Shown: one piece after another, positions 37,577 to 46,148 of the stretch
How the letters are laid out: each line of letters starts with the position of its first letter
How positions within the stretch are numbered: position 1 is the first letter of the stretch
DNA from: Chlorobiaceae bacterium
Lineage (GTDB): Bacteria; Bacteroidota; Ignavibacteria; Ignavibacteriales; Ignavibacteriaceae
Length of the DNA: 64,000 nucleotides
NCBI GenBank assembly: GCA_013824085.1
Contig: PNNF01000004.1
Coordinates: 1-64,000 of the forward strand
Direction: 5' to 3'
Position numbers and translations under genes: made by a program
The notes under the pieces: generated by a model
Database searches by the model: none
What the model was told of the DNA's origin: nothing
The model's input: the letters and a program-made list of their open reading frames with translations, nothing else

Positions 37577-38842
37577 ATGCAATTTTTTGAGAACGAATCT
37601 TTTTATTATCGAGCTAATCAACTCTTTTGCGAAAACGTAAATCTCTCCGATTTAGCAACAGAAATTGAAACTCCCGTTTATATTTATAGCAAAACTTTTT
37701 TTAAGAATCGATATTTAGAATTTTCAAGAGCTTTCAGTAATCTTGACCACAAAATTTTTTATGCGGTTAAATCAAATTTTAACTTGAGCGTTATAAAAAC
37801 TTTTATCGATTTAGGAAGTGGCTTGGATATCAACTCGGAAGGAGAATTTTATAGAGCACTTTTGGCGGGAGCAAAACCTGAAAATATTATTTTAACGGGA
37901 CTCGGCAAAACTTATGAAGAGATAAAACTTGGAGTCGTGAATGATGTCCTGATGATTAAAGCAGAATCGTTGGACGAAATTATTTTGATAAACGAGATTG
38001 CGTCAAAGCTTGGAAAAATTGCGAACGTCGCCATTCGTGTAAATCCTGATGTTAATCCGCAAACGCATCCATACATTTCAACGGGACTATTAGAAAATAA
38101 ATTTGGACTTGATGAAGAGACGGCTCTTGGAATTTATGCTGATCACAATAAATTCAAATCAATTTGCTTCACTGGAATTGACATGCACATCGGTTCGCAA
38201 ATTACATCTACAGCTCCATTTGAAGATTCGGTAGAAAAACTTTCTGAAACTTTTTTTAAAGTGAAAGATTTAGGAATCGATCTTCATCATTTTGATATTG
38301 GTGGTGGATTTGGAAATCAATATCTAAACGAGAAAGTTTTTTCGATTCAGGAATTGGCAAACAAACTATTTCCACTATTTAATAAACTCAAATGCAAAAT
38401 ATTTTTTGAGCCGGGAAGATTTTTAACTGCAAACGGTGGAATAATTATTACAAAAGTAATTTATAACAAGTGTAACAAAACTAAAAATTTTATTGTCGTC
38501 GATTTAGGAATGAATGATCTCTTGCGACCCAGTATTTACACTGCTTATCACCACATTCAACCATTAAAAAATAATCTACACAAAGATATTGAAGCCGATA
38601 TTGTTGGACCTGTTTGCGAGAGTGGCGATTTTATAGCAAAAAACAGAACGATAGAATTAGTTGGACAAGGAGAATATTTAGCGGTGATGTCAACTGGAGC
38701 TTATGGAACAGTTATGTCTTCAAACTATAATGCGCGTAGGAGACCCGCAGAAATTATGATTGAAAACGATCAATGGAAAATTGTAAGAAGTAGAGAAAGT
38801 TTTGAGCATTTAGTATTTGATGAGAAGGAGAAATTACAATAA
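37577..38842 (+). CDS. lysA: Diaminopimelate decarboxylase
   Basis: LysA converts meso-diaminopimelate to L-lysine, using PLP. The 421-residue fold-III enzyme has the PLP lysine K65 in FYAVKSNFN, the HIGSQI motif, the GGGFG phosphate-binding loop, FFEPGRFLTANGG, and the CESGDF/GAYG residues that complete the active site at the dimer interface. Length is typical. It ends at the LD-carboxypeptidase start (TAATG overlap), linking lysine/DAP metabolism with peptidoglycan turnover. Confidence 0.96.
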   Translation: MQFFENESFYYRANQLFCENVNLSDLATEIETPVYIYSKTFFKNRYLEFSRAFSNLDHKIFYAVKSNFNLSVIKTFIDLGSGLDINSEGEFYRALLAGAKPENIILTGLGKTYEEIKLGVVNDVLMIKAESLDEIILINEIASKLGKIANVAIRVNPDVNPQTHPYISTGLLENKFGLDEETALGIYADHNKFKSICFTGIDMHIGSQITSTAPFEDSVEKLSETFFKVKDLGIDLHHFDIGGGFGNQYLNEKVFSIQELANKLFPLFNKLKCKIFFEPGRFLTANGGIIITKVIYNKCNKTKNFIVVDLGMNDLLRPSIYTAYHHIQPLKNNLHKDIEADIVGPVCESGDFIAKNRTIELVGQGEYLAVMSTGAYGTVMSSNYNARRRPAEIMIENDQWKIVRSRESFEHLVFDEKEKLQ

Positions 38843-39888
38843 TGAAGAGAAGAAATTTTATTGCGACAACTTTTTTTTCAAGCTTAGCATTGTTAGCAAC
38901 CAATAAAATCAAAGCTAATGAACGCTTTCAAATTGATGATGTAATTAAACCACCAAGGTTAAAAAGAGGTGACAAAATTGGTTTAATTGCTCCTGCTGGA
39001 TTTATTACAGAAGAGCAGATGAAAAAATCGATCACAAGTTTGGAAGGTTTAGGATTTAATGTAATTCCATCTAAAAATATTTTAAATAAATTTGGATACT
39101 TGGCTGGAACAGACAAAGAGCGCGCAGATGATCTTAACGAAATGTTTGCAAATAAAAATATCGCTGGAATAGTTTGCGCCCGCGGAGGATGGGGAGCTGC
39201 TCGCATATTAAGTTTGCTTGATTATAAACTCATAAAAAATAATCCAAAAGTTTTAGTTGGTTACAGCGATATAACTTCTTTGCTCTACGCAATTTTTAGA
39301 AATACTGGATTAATAACTTTCCACGGACCTGTTGGTATTTCAACCTTCAACGAATTTAGTATAAATAATTTTAATGATGTGCTTGTTAATCCAAGCAACG
39401 AGCTAACACTTTGGAATGCTGACGAAGAAAATAGCAGCGAAGATTATGAAAGATTCGTAGTTAGAAGTGGAATTTGCAATGGTAGATTAATAGGTGGAAA
39501 TTTATCAATCATGGTTTCGCTGATTGGAACTGATTACGATGTAAATCTAAAAGATGCAATTTATTTTATTGAAGATATTGGAGAAGAGCCATACAGCATT
39601 GACAGAATGTTAACGCAAATGATTCAAGCAAATAAATTTAAAGATGCTGCCGGAATAGTTTTTGGAGTCTGTTCAAAATGTATTTCAAAACCTGATGAAT
39701 CGGGAATTGGAAATTCGTTTTCGATAAAAGAAATTTTAATAGATCGTTTGTACAACTTGAACATACCCGTTATTTATGGCTTTTCTTTTGGGCACATTAC
39801 TAATAAATTTACTCTTCCATTTGGCGCAAAAGCCGAACTAAATGTAAACGAACAAACATTAACACTAAAAGAAAACGCAGTTACTTAA
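38842..39888 (+). CDS. Muramoyltetrapeptide LD-carboxypeptidase (peptidase S66)
   Basis: S66 enzymes remove the terminal D-Ala from murein tetrapeptides during recycling. The 348-residue product has the Ser nucleophile S142 in GYSDITSL, ARGGWGAARIL, a catalytic Glu in the FIEDIGEEPY region and the His in GFSFGHITNKFTLPFG. The N-terminus begins MKRRNFIATTF, a twin-arginine-like start followed by a hydrophobic stretch, so export (possibly by Tat) is possible. The start overlaps the lysA stop by one base. Confidence 0.92.
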   Translation: MKRRNFIATTFFSSLALLATNKIKANERFQIDDVIKPPRLKRGDKIGLIAPAGFITEEQMKKSITSLEGLGFNVIPSKNILNKFGYLAGTDKERADDLNEMFANKNIAGIVCARGGWGAARILSLLDYKLIKNNPKVLVGYSDITSLLYAIFRNTGLITFHGPVGISTFNEFSINNFNDVLVNPSNELTLWNADEENSSEDYERFVVRSGICNGRLIGGNLSIMVSLIGTDYDVNLKDAIYFIEDIGEEPYSIDRMLTQMIQANKFKDAAGIVFGVCSKCISKPDESGIGNSFSIKEILIDRLYNLNIPVIYGFSFGHITNKFTLPFGAKAELNVNEQTLTLKENAVT

Positions 39889-39902
39889 AAGGTAAACATT
39901 AT

Positions 39903-40442
39903 ATGAAAATCAAAGCATCGTTAGTTATTGTAATTATTTTTTCTTTCTTTTTTCAAGGATGTATAGTTTTTGAAAAAGTTTCATACGATATAAAATTAAA
40001 AACTCAAAACACGGGAACTGCAACAATAACTTTTTACAATTTAAAATCTGATGCGATTGGAAAGAAAGAATTTGAAGAAGATAAAGAAGCACTCTTTAAC
40101 TACTTGTTAAAATCAGAAGAGTTTGTTGAGCAAATGAAACTTGAAAATAAAAATATTTCATCAAGAAAATTATTTTTATCTGCAGATAAACTAAATGGCG
40201 AAGTTATTTATGGTTTTGATAATATTAATCATGTCGAAAATATTTTGTATCAAGATGGTTTTTATTTTTTGACTGTTAATCCTACTGATAGCATCATCTC
40301 AACAAATGGAGTTGTAATGACGTCGGGAGAATTTAAGCGAATTGTTTGGGACAGTAGTTTTAGGAACTTAAAATTTGAAATGCTCTCCGATATTAAACAA
40401 ATAAATTTAAGAGAGTTGGCTCCATTCTACAAAGAGAATTAA
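39903..40442 (+). CDS. Hypothetical lipoprotein
   Basis: A 179-residue protein with a lipoprotein signal: a hydrophobic stretch then FFQGC with the lipidated cysteine at position 20. The mature part is mixed alpha/beta and acidic, with no family I recognise. It follows the LD-carboxypeptidase by 14 bases in the lysA operon, and stops 55 bases before the convergent O-antigen ligase gene. No clear terminator hairpin is visible in that gap. Confidence 0.75.
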   Translation: MKIKASLVIVIIFSFFFQGCIVFEKVSYDIKLKTQNTGTATITFYNLKSDAIGKKEFEEDKEALFNYLLKSEEFVEQMKLENKNISSRKLFLSADKLNGEVIYGFDNINHVENILYQDGFYFLTVNPTDSIISTNGVVMTSGEFKRIVWDSSFRNLKFEMLSDIKQINLRELAPFYKEN

Positions 40443-40497
40443 TTTTTTTTGTCTGTTGAATGAAAAGAATTTTTATGAAATATTTTTTAGATAAAAT

Positions 40498-42537
40498 CTA
40501 TTCTAAAGTTTTTGTGTATTGTTTATAGAACGCCAGATTCAATCCAAGAATAAACCAGATCATTGTAATAATTTCGTGATCACCAAAATTCCATTCAGCT
40601 AAGCCCGAAACAAGAAACGTTACGAAACTTGCGAGTGCTCCCAATGCATAAGATGAAGCGAAAGGAATTTCTTTTACTGAATTATAAATTTTAATGTGAA
40701 TCAAAAATATTTTAATCAGCAAGAAACTCACAACTGCGAACCCAAACAAACCAAGCGTTACAAGCAGATGGACATAATTGTTGTGCATGTGTCCAAAATT
40801 TTCTTTTAGATAATATGCTTTATATTCAGAATAAACTTTTCCTAAATCAATATCACCAACGCCAAAAACCAAGTGGTCTTTTAAAATCTTAAATCCAGTA
40901 TGCCAAATATTTATTCGCTCTAAATTTGTTTCGTGATATGGATCTATCATCGATGCAATGCGATTTCTTTTGTTGAGTGAAAAATAAAATTTATCATTCT
41001 CTTTTGTTACAGACATTGGAGAAAAACCAACTGATGCAATTTTACTTAATGAATTATTCGCATCAATTTTGAAAAGATCTCCGTCAACAGTTGTAACTAA
41101 GATTTTCTCGTTTTCAAAAATCATGTTGGATGTTCCGCGAATATCAAATGAAGTCACCAGCGTCAGTTTATTATTTTTAATTTCATATTGCTGAAGTTGT
41201 TCTAAGTTTTGAAGAAAAATATTTCCATTGTAAATCCAAACAAAACCCATAGCCGTTTCAACAATTATCGAGTCTATTTTTTTTGTTGGCAATTTATCTT
41301 TCAATTGATAAAGCACTAAGCTGCGGGCATTATTATAAAAAGCGATAAGATAATTACTATCAGCATCAACGCTACTTAAATGTTTCTTTTCTCTGAAATG
41401 AAATTTATCATTTAGATTTTTTGGATTGCGAAACACAGTTAATCCGCTATCATCATCGGCAATGTAAAAAGCATCATTTCTTATCACTGAAAAAACACTT
41501 CTACCGGGAGAAGCAAACTCATCTATTTTTTTCATTCCTTCGGGAGTTTTTTCTAACAATAAAATACGCGAATCAACTAACCATAAAGCGAAGTAATTTT
41601 CTTTCCAATATTTAATTCCCGTTGCGGGAGAAGGCGTTGCGATAGATTGCAATAATTTTTCATTACTATAAATTTTTAATCCGTCTTGATAATCAGCAAC
41701 AAACAACGTATCGTTTAGCAACAACACGTCATAAGCTCTTCCATCAGTTCTAAATTCTTTTACAAAATTTAGTTTACTATCAGCGAGTGAGAATGAAAAT
41801 ATTTTACTCTCTGTTTTTGGAAATGAAGCAGCAAGAATTATCAAACCAACAAAAGCAGTTAGCACAATCCATCTTCGTTTTATCAACAGAATAAAAAACA
41901 GACCTGCTGCTGTTCCCATCCAAGCAGCACGCGTATAGCTTGAAAGTAGTGCGAGCAACGAAATAAAAAATGCGATTAGAATTAATGTTTTAAAAATTGG
42001 TTTTGTTTTTTCATTAAGCAGAAATGCGAAAAGAAAAACTACACTGAAGCTAATCAATCCGCCCGCAGTCATTACGTATTGAAATGGTGATGGACCTCGT
42101 GCAGCCAATTGATACAAGTGCGAAACAAAATGTTCATACGCAAAAGCAATATAAAAGATGCTCGTTGTAACAGCAGCTATGATATAAACTTTAAAAAATA
42201 ATTTTGCTTTTTGGGGATTGTCAACTGAAACATAAATCGTGTAAACAATTGGAATGAGCAAAAAGCGTTTTAATAAGTTATGAAAAGATTGCGCCGAATA
42301 ATCTGACAATATTGAAGAGATAAGCTCCGCCAGCAAAAAGAGAATGAATGGAATTTCTAAACCAGTTTTGGAAAATTTATTTTCTTTAGAGATGATAAAT
42401 CGAATTAGTATTGACAACAGAGCGCCATAATAGCCTAACTGATTCACAAAAATTGAATTCGTTAATGTGACCAGAAAAAGTACTATGAAGAATAAAATAA
42501 TTTTATCAACTATCGAAATTAATTTTACCTTCTCCAT
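40498..42537 (-). CDS. O-antigen ligase (WaaL/Wzy) family protein with inserted beta-propeller-like domain
   Basis: A 679-residue inner-membrane protein. The N-terminal ~240 residues have about nine membrane helices, with the conserved Arg in SYTRAAWMG. The C-terminal part restarts with RINIWHTGFKILKDHLVFGVG (541-561), a periplasmic HMHNNYVHLL motif (583-592, containing the essential-type His) and two to three helices. These match WaaL/Wzy. Between them, about residues 245-525, is a soluble repeat region with blades such as VLLLNDTLFVADYQDGLKIYS and VIRNDAFYIADDDSGLTVF, resembling LVIVP-type propellers. Typical ligases have only a short loop there. Downstream of the MsbA-like exporter by five bases. 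Confidence 0.82.
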   Translation of the reverse strand: MEKVKLISIVDKIILFFIVLFLVTLTNSIFVNQLGYYGALLSILIRFIISKENKFSKTGLEIPFILFLLAELISSILSDYSAQSFHNLLKRFLLIPIVYTIYVSVDNPQKAKLFFKVYIIAAVTTSIFYIAFAYEHFVSHLYQLAARGPSPFQYVMTAGGLISFSVVFLFAFLLNEKTKPIFKTLILIAFFISLLALLSSYTRAAWMGTAAGLFFILLIKRRWIVLTAFVGLIILAASFPKTESKIFSFSLADSKLNFVKEFRTDGRAYDVLLLNDTLFVADYQDGLKIYSNEKLLQSIATPSPATGIKYWKENYFALWLVDSRILLLEKTPEGMKKIDEFASPGRSVFSVIRNDAFYIADDDSGLTVFRNPKNLNDKFHFREKKHLSSVDADSNYLIAFYNNARSLVLYQLKDKLPTKKIDSIIVETAMGFVWIYNGNIFLQNLEQLQQYEIKNNKLTLVTSFDIRGTSNMIFENEKILVTTVDGDLFKIDANNSLSKIASVGFSPMSVTKENDKFYFSLNKRNRIASMIDPYHETNLERINIWHTGFKILKDHLVFGVGDIDLGKVYSEYKAYYLKENFGHMHNNYVHLLVTLGLFGFAVVSFLLIKIFLIHIKIYNSVKEIPFASSYALGALASFVTFLVSGLAEWNFGDHEIITMIWFILGLNLAFYKQYTKTLE

Positions 42538-42542
42538 AATTA

Positions 42543-44423
42543 TTAATCTCTAAACTGAAGTTCGTATAATTTTTTATAAAGTCCTTTTTCATTCTTAAGC
42601 AGCTCTTCGTGTTTTCCCATCTGCACAATTTTTCCTTTATCCATAACAATTATTTTATCAGCATTACGAATGGTGCTCAATCTATGTGCTATCACAAATG
42701 TTGTTCTGTTTTTCATTAATCGTTCAATTGCTTCTTGCACCAACACTTCTGATTCATTATCGAGTGCAGAAGTAGCTTCATCAAAAATCATTATCTGCGG
42801 ATTTTTCAATAATGCTCGCGCTATTGATAATCGTTGTCTTTGTCCACCTGAAAGTTTTAATCCTCTTTCGCCAATTAATGTATCGTAGCCATTTGGAATT
42901 TCACTAATAAAATTATGTGCGTTGGCTGTCTTTGCAGCTTCAATAATTAATTCGTCGGAACAATCATCAAGTCCATAAGCAATATTATTTTTAATTGTTT
43001 CGTTGAAAAGAATTGTTTCTTGTGTAACAATTCCCATCAAGTTTCTTAAGTCTTCTATTTTTATCTCAGTCAACTTTAGATCATCAATAAAAATGCTACC
43101 GGAAGTTGGGTCATAAAATCTTGGAATCAGATCAACGAGTGTTGATTTACCCGCACCACTTGGACCAACGAGCGCAATAATCTCTCCTTTTTTTATTTCA
43201 AAAGAGACATCATCTAAGATTGTTTCATCCGAATCATCATAATGAAAAGAGACATTCGAAAAAGTAATTTTTTCTTTTAAACTTTCAACATTTTTTGCAT
43301 TAGGAACGTCTTTAATTCGTGGTTCAATGTCAATAATTTCAAAAACTCTTTCTGCTGCGGCTGATGATTCTTGAATTCTATTGTTGACGCTGCTCAGTTC
43401 TTTAACAGGAGTCATCAATTGAAAAATTGCGAATAAGAATCCTAGAAATTCGCTCGCTCTTAGTCCACCATCTTCCAGAACAATTCTTCCACCATAATAA
43501 ATAATGGCTGCACCAACGATTACACTTAAAAATTCTGTTAGCGGACTTGCGGCATTTCTGATGCGAATAAGTTTTAGTGTTGTCCTAAAATATTTAAATG
43601 TTCCTTGTGCAAATTTTGTGTTCTCATATTTTTCCATACCAAATGCTTTTACAATCTTAACTCCAGAAATTGTTTCGTGTAAAAGATTTGTAATCTCACT
43701 CATTTTTTCTTGAAGAATGCCGCTCTCTTTTCGTAGCGTTAAACCAATTGTTGCAATAATAACGAGCGAAAAAGGGACTATGATTAATGCAAACAGAGTA
43801 AGCGTTGGTGAAATTGAAACTGCAATTCCAAGAAAAACTAAAATTGTAATTGGCTCTCTAATCAAATTTAAAAATACTGCTGCAACGCTTCCTTGCACAA
43901 CTTGAACATCATTCACCACTCTTGAAATTAAATTCCCCGTTTTTTCATTCTTAAAAAAACTCATTGGCAATTTGTGAAGATGATTGTAAGCTTGATTTCG
44001 AAAGTCTTTAACAAAGCCTTGCTCTGCATATGCGAGGAGAAATGATTGAATGTATCCAAATAAATTTTTTAGAAAAAAAGCAAGGACAACTAAAAAACAG
44101 ATTTTTATAAGTGCGTCTATTTTTGTTCCATCAAAAACAAATTCATTAAATGTTTTCGATACGGTCTCTTGTATAGATTCAAAAAATCCCGGAGAAATTG
44201 CATCGGCGATATTAGTTTCCGGTGCTGCTGTAGTTTGTTCAACTAATTTTGATTCTTGAAAAAGCGTCGAGAGTAGTGGAATAGTTAGATAGACCGATGC
44301 ACCATTCATAACAGCGAACAAAATACTAAAGACAATTGAACCTGCGACATACTTTTTGTATGGCTTTATGTAAGCTAAAATTCTAAGGTAAGTTCTGTAT
44401 CCTGATTTTTTCTTTTCACTCAT
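42543..44423 (-). CDS. MsbA-like ABC exporter (fused permease and ATPase)
   Basis: A 626-residue half-transporter. Six membrane helices occupy about residues 20-330, with a soluble insert between helices 1 and 2 (about 60-105). The ATPase domain shows Walker A GPSGAGKST, Q-loop VTQETILF, the ABC signature LSGGQRQRLSIARAL, Walker B QIMIFDEATSALD and H-loop VIAHRLSTI. The family exports lipid A-core, phospholipids or peptides as homodimers. Placement next to an O-antigen ligase suggests a lipid or lipid-linked glycan substrate. Confidence 0.9.
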   Translation of the reverse strand: MSEKKKSGYRTYLRILAYIKPYKKYVAGSIVFSILFAVMNGASVYLTIPLLSTLFQESKLVEQTTAAPETNIADAISPGFFESIQETVSKTFNEFVFDGTKIDALIKICFLVVLAFFLKNLFGYIQSFLLAYAEQGFVKDFRNQAYNHLHKLPMSFFKNEKTGNLISRVVNDVQVVQGSVAAVFLNLIREPITILVFLGIAVSISPTLTLFALIIVPFSLVIIATIGLTLRKESGILQEKMSEITNLLHETISGVKIVKAFGMEKYENTKFAQGTFKYFRTTLKLIRIRNAASPLTEFLSVIVGAAIIYYGGRIVLEDGGLRASEFLGFLFAIFQLMTPVKELSSVNNRIQESSAAAERVFEIIDIEPRIKDVPNAKNVESLKEKITFSNVSFHYDDSDETILDDVSFEIKKGEIIALVGPSGAGKSTLVDLIPRFYDPTSGSIFIDDLKLTEIKIEDLRNLMGIVTQETILFNETIKNNIAYGLDDCSDELIIEAAKTANAHNFISEIPNGYDTLIGERGLKLSGGQRQRLSIARALLKNPQIMIFDEATSALDNESEVLVQEAIERLMKNRTTFVIAHRLSTIRNADKIIVMDKGKIVQMGKHEELLKNEKGLYKKLYELQFRD

Positions 44424-44435
44424 TCGATTAAATTT

Positions 44436-45089
44436 TTATAGCTGTGTAAATTTGAGAAGTAAACTTACAACAAATGAAATCAATTGTGAAAAATATGTCC
44501 ACAATGGACTGTAAATAAAAAGAATTAAAATTAATCCGCCATAGATTCCGAGTCCCAAATATTTTGCAGTTAATTTATTCGGAAACATATCGAACAAAAT
44601 ATGTGAACCGTCTAATGGTGGAATTGGAAGTAGATTAAATAAAAAAAGAAAAATGTTCAGATAGATCCCATACGTTACAACACTTAAGAGCATATTGTTC
44701 TTTGTTAGCTCAGTTGAAGTGTTCACCAGAATCACCAATACAAAAGTAAATAGAAGTGCAAGAAGGAAGTTTGAGAGAGGTCCAGCGAATGAAACGACTG
44801 CATCATCTCTATAAATATTTTTAAAATTTCTTCTGTCAACTGGAACTGGTTTTGCCCAGCCGATTAATGCAAAGCCGGAAAAAAATGACATAACGGGAAC
44901 TATGATTGAACCAAATAAATCAATATGCTTAATCGGGTTGAGTGTTAATCTTCCTTCGTTCTTTGCGGTGCTGTCGCCATACTTGAAAGCTGTGAATGCA
45001 TGTGCGAAATCATGAATTGCAAGCGAGACAAAAAACAATGGCAGAAAAATTAGAAACGAAATTAAACGATCTGTTACTTCTATATCCAT
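44436..45089 (-). CDS. Site-2 protease family membrane protein (peptidase M50) with HDxxH
   Basis: A 217-residue protein with about six helices. The metal site reads H26-D-F-A-H30, i.e. HDxxH where most M50 members have HExxH. The third ligand motif is present as NLLPIPPLDGSHIL (D160), and the internal NPIKHIDLFGSI and FAGPLSNFLLAL regions also fit. Such proteins cut within membranes; whether the Asp replaces the catalytic Glu or marks an inactive form is open. The start is the ATG; a TTG nine bases upstream is possible. 12 bases upstream of the ABC exporter. Confidence 0.85.
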   Translation of the reverse strand: MDIEVTDRLISFLIFLPLFFVSLAIHDFAHAFTAFKYGDSTAKNEGRLTLNPIKHIDLFGSIIVPVMSFFSGFALIGWAKPVPVDRRNFKNIYRDDAVVSFAGPLSNFLLALLFTFVLVILVNTSTELTKNNMLLSVVTYGIYLNIFLFLFNLLPIPPLDGSHILFDMFPNKLTAKYLGLGIYGGLILILFIYSPLWTYFSQLISFVVSLLLKFTQL

Positions 45090-45251
45090 ACTTACCAACT
45101 TACTTTGATTTTATTAGTTACAAAAATTTCTTCTTTAATATGACTTTTAATTAACAAATTCAAAAATCAATTTCACACACAAAATTATTAGCTCCAATTA
45201 TTTTTAGACAGAAATTATTCATCGTAATGTCTTTAGATAAATTTTCTTTTG

Positions 45252-46148
45252 TCATCCTCTTGGGTGATACATTTTGTGTTCTGCTTTGATGAAGTTACGA
45301 TCAATGTGCGTATAAATTTGTGTTGTTGAAATACTTACATGTCCCAACATCTCTTGAACAGCTCTTAAATCAGCTCCACCTTCAAGTAGATGAGTAGCGA
45401 ATGAATGCCTGAATGAATGTGGATGAATCTCTTTTTTTATTTTTGCTAAAGCCGAATAATTTTTAATGATTTTCCAAATTCCCATACGCGAAAGTTTTGT
45501 TCCACGATTGTTGAGAAAAATATAATTTAAACTTTTTCCTTTTTTCTCAATCAAGACTCTACTTTCGGTAAGATATTTTTTTATCCATTCTTTTGCACTA
45601 GAACCAATTGGAACGATTCTTTCTTTAGAGCCTTTTCCTAAAACTTTGATTGCATCGTCATCCAAATAAATATCTGAGATTTTAATATTAATTAATTCAG
45701 AGACTCTCAAACCGCAAGCGTAAAGCGTTTCAACAATAGCACGATCACGCAGACCAAGTTTATTTGTTGTGTCAATCATTGAGAGCATTTTATCAATCTC
45801 AGCAACACTAAGTACTTCGGGTAATTTTCGCGATAACTTTGGCGCTGAAATTTTTTCGATTGGATTTTTTTTTATGTATCCAGAAAGAAAAAGAAAATTA
45901 AAAAATCCTTTTAGTGAAGAATGATAACGAGCAGTAGATTTTTCTATCAAACCAATTTCAATTAAAAACTTAAAAAATTTTCCGAGATGTCTATGGTTAA
46001 TTTCAGAAAGGTCTTCAATTTCATTCTCAATAAAACTAAGAAATTTTTCAATATCATTTTTGTATGATGCAATTGTGTTCTTTGACAAATTGCGTTCGAA
46101 CTTAAGAATTGCAAGATATTCTTTTAAGAAGACTTCAAAAAACTTCAA
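45252..46148 (-). CDS. xerD: Tyrosine recombinase XerC/XerD-type
   Basis: A 298-residue site-specific recombinase that resolves chromosome dimers at dif in the housekeeping family. The N-terminal SAM-like core-binding domain (about 1-90) is followed by the catalytic domain with R148 (ACGLRVSEL), K172, H244 and R247 (HSFRHSFATH), H270 (LGHVSISTTQIYTH) and nucleophile Y279. Length and lack of extra domains argue for XerC/XerD rather than a phage integrase; which of the two is uncertain. Last gene of a ~12.7 kb operon; overlaps the pgpH stop region by four bases. Confidence 0.93.
   Translation of the reverse strand: MKFFEVFLKEYLAILKFERNLSKNTIASYKNDIEKFLSFIENEIEDLSEINHRHLGKFFKFLIEIGLIEKSTARYHSSLKGFFNFLFLSGYIKKNPIEKISAPKLSRKLPEVLSVAEIDKMLSMIDTTNKLGLRDRAIVETLYACGLRVSELINIKISDIYLDDDAIKVLGKGSKERIVPIGSSAKEWIKKYLTESRVLIEKKGKSLNYIFLNNRGTKLSRMGIWKIIKNYSALAKIKKEIHPHSFRHSFATHLLEGGADLRAVQEMLGHVSISTTQIYTHIDRNFIKAEHKMYHPRG

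Noticed and set aside
45252-46148. Xer recombinase as evidence of a mobile element
   Set aside because: Housekeeping XerC/XerD length and motifs, inside a core operon, with no flanking repeats or other mobile genes.
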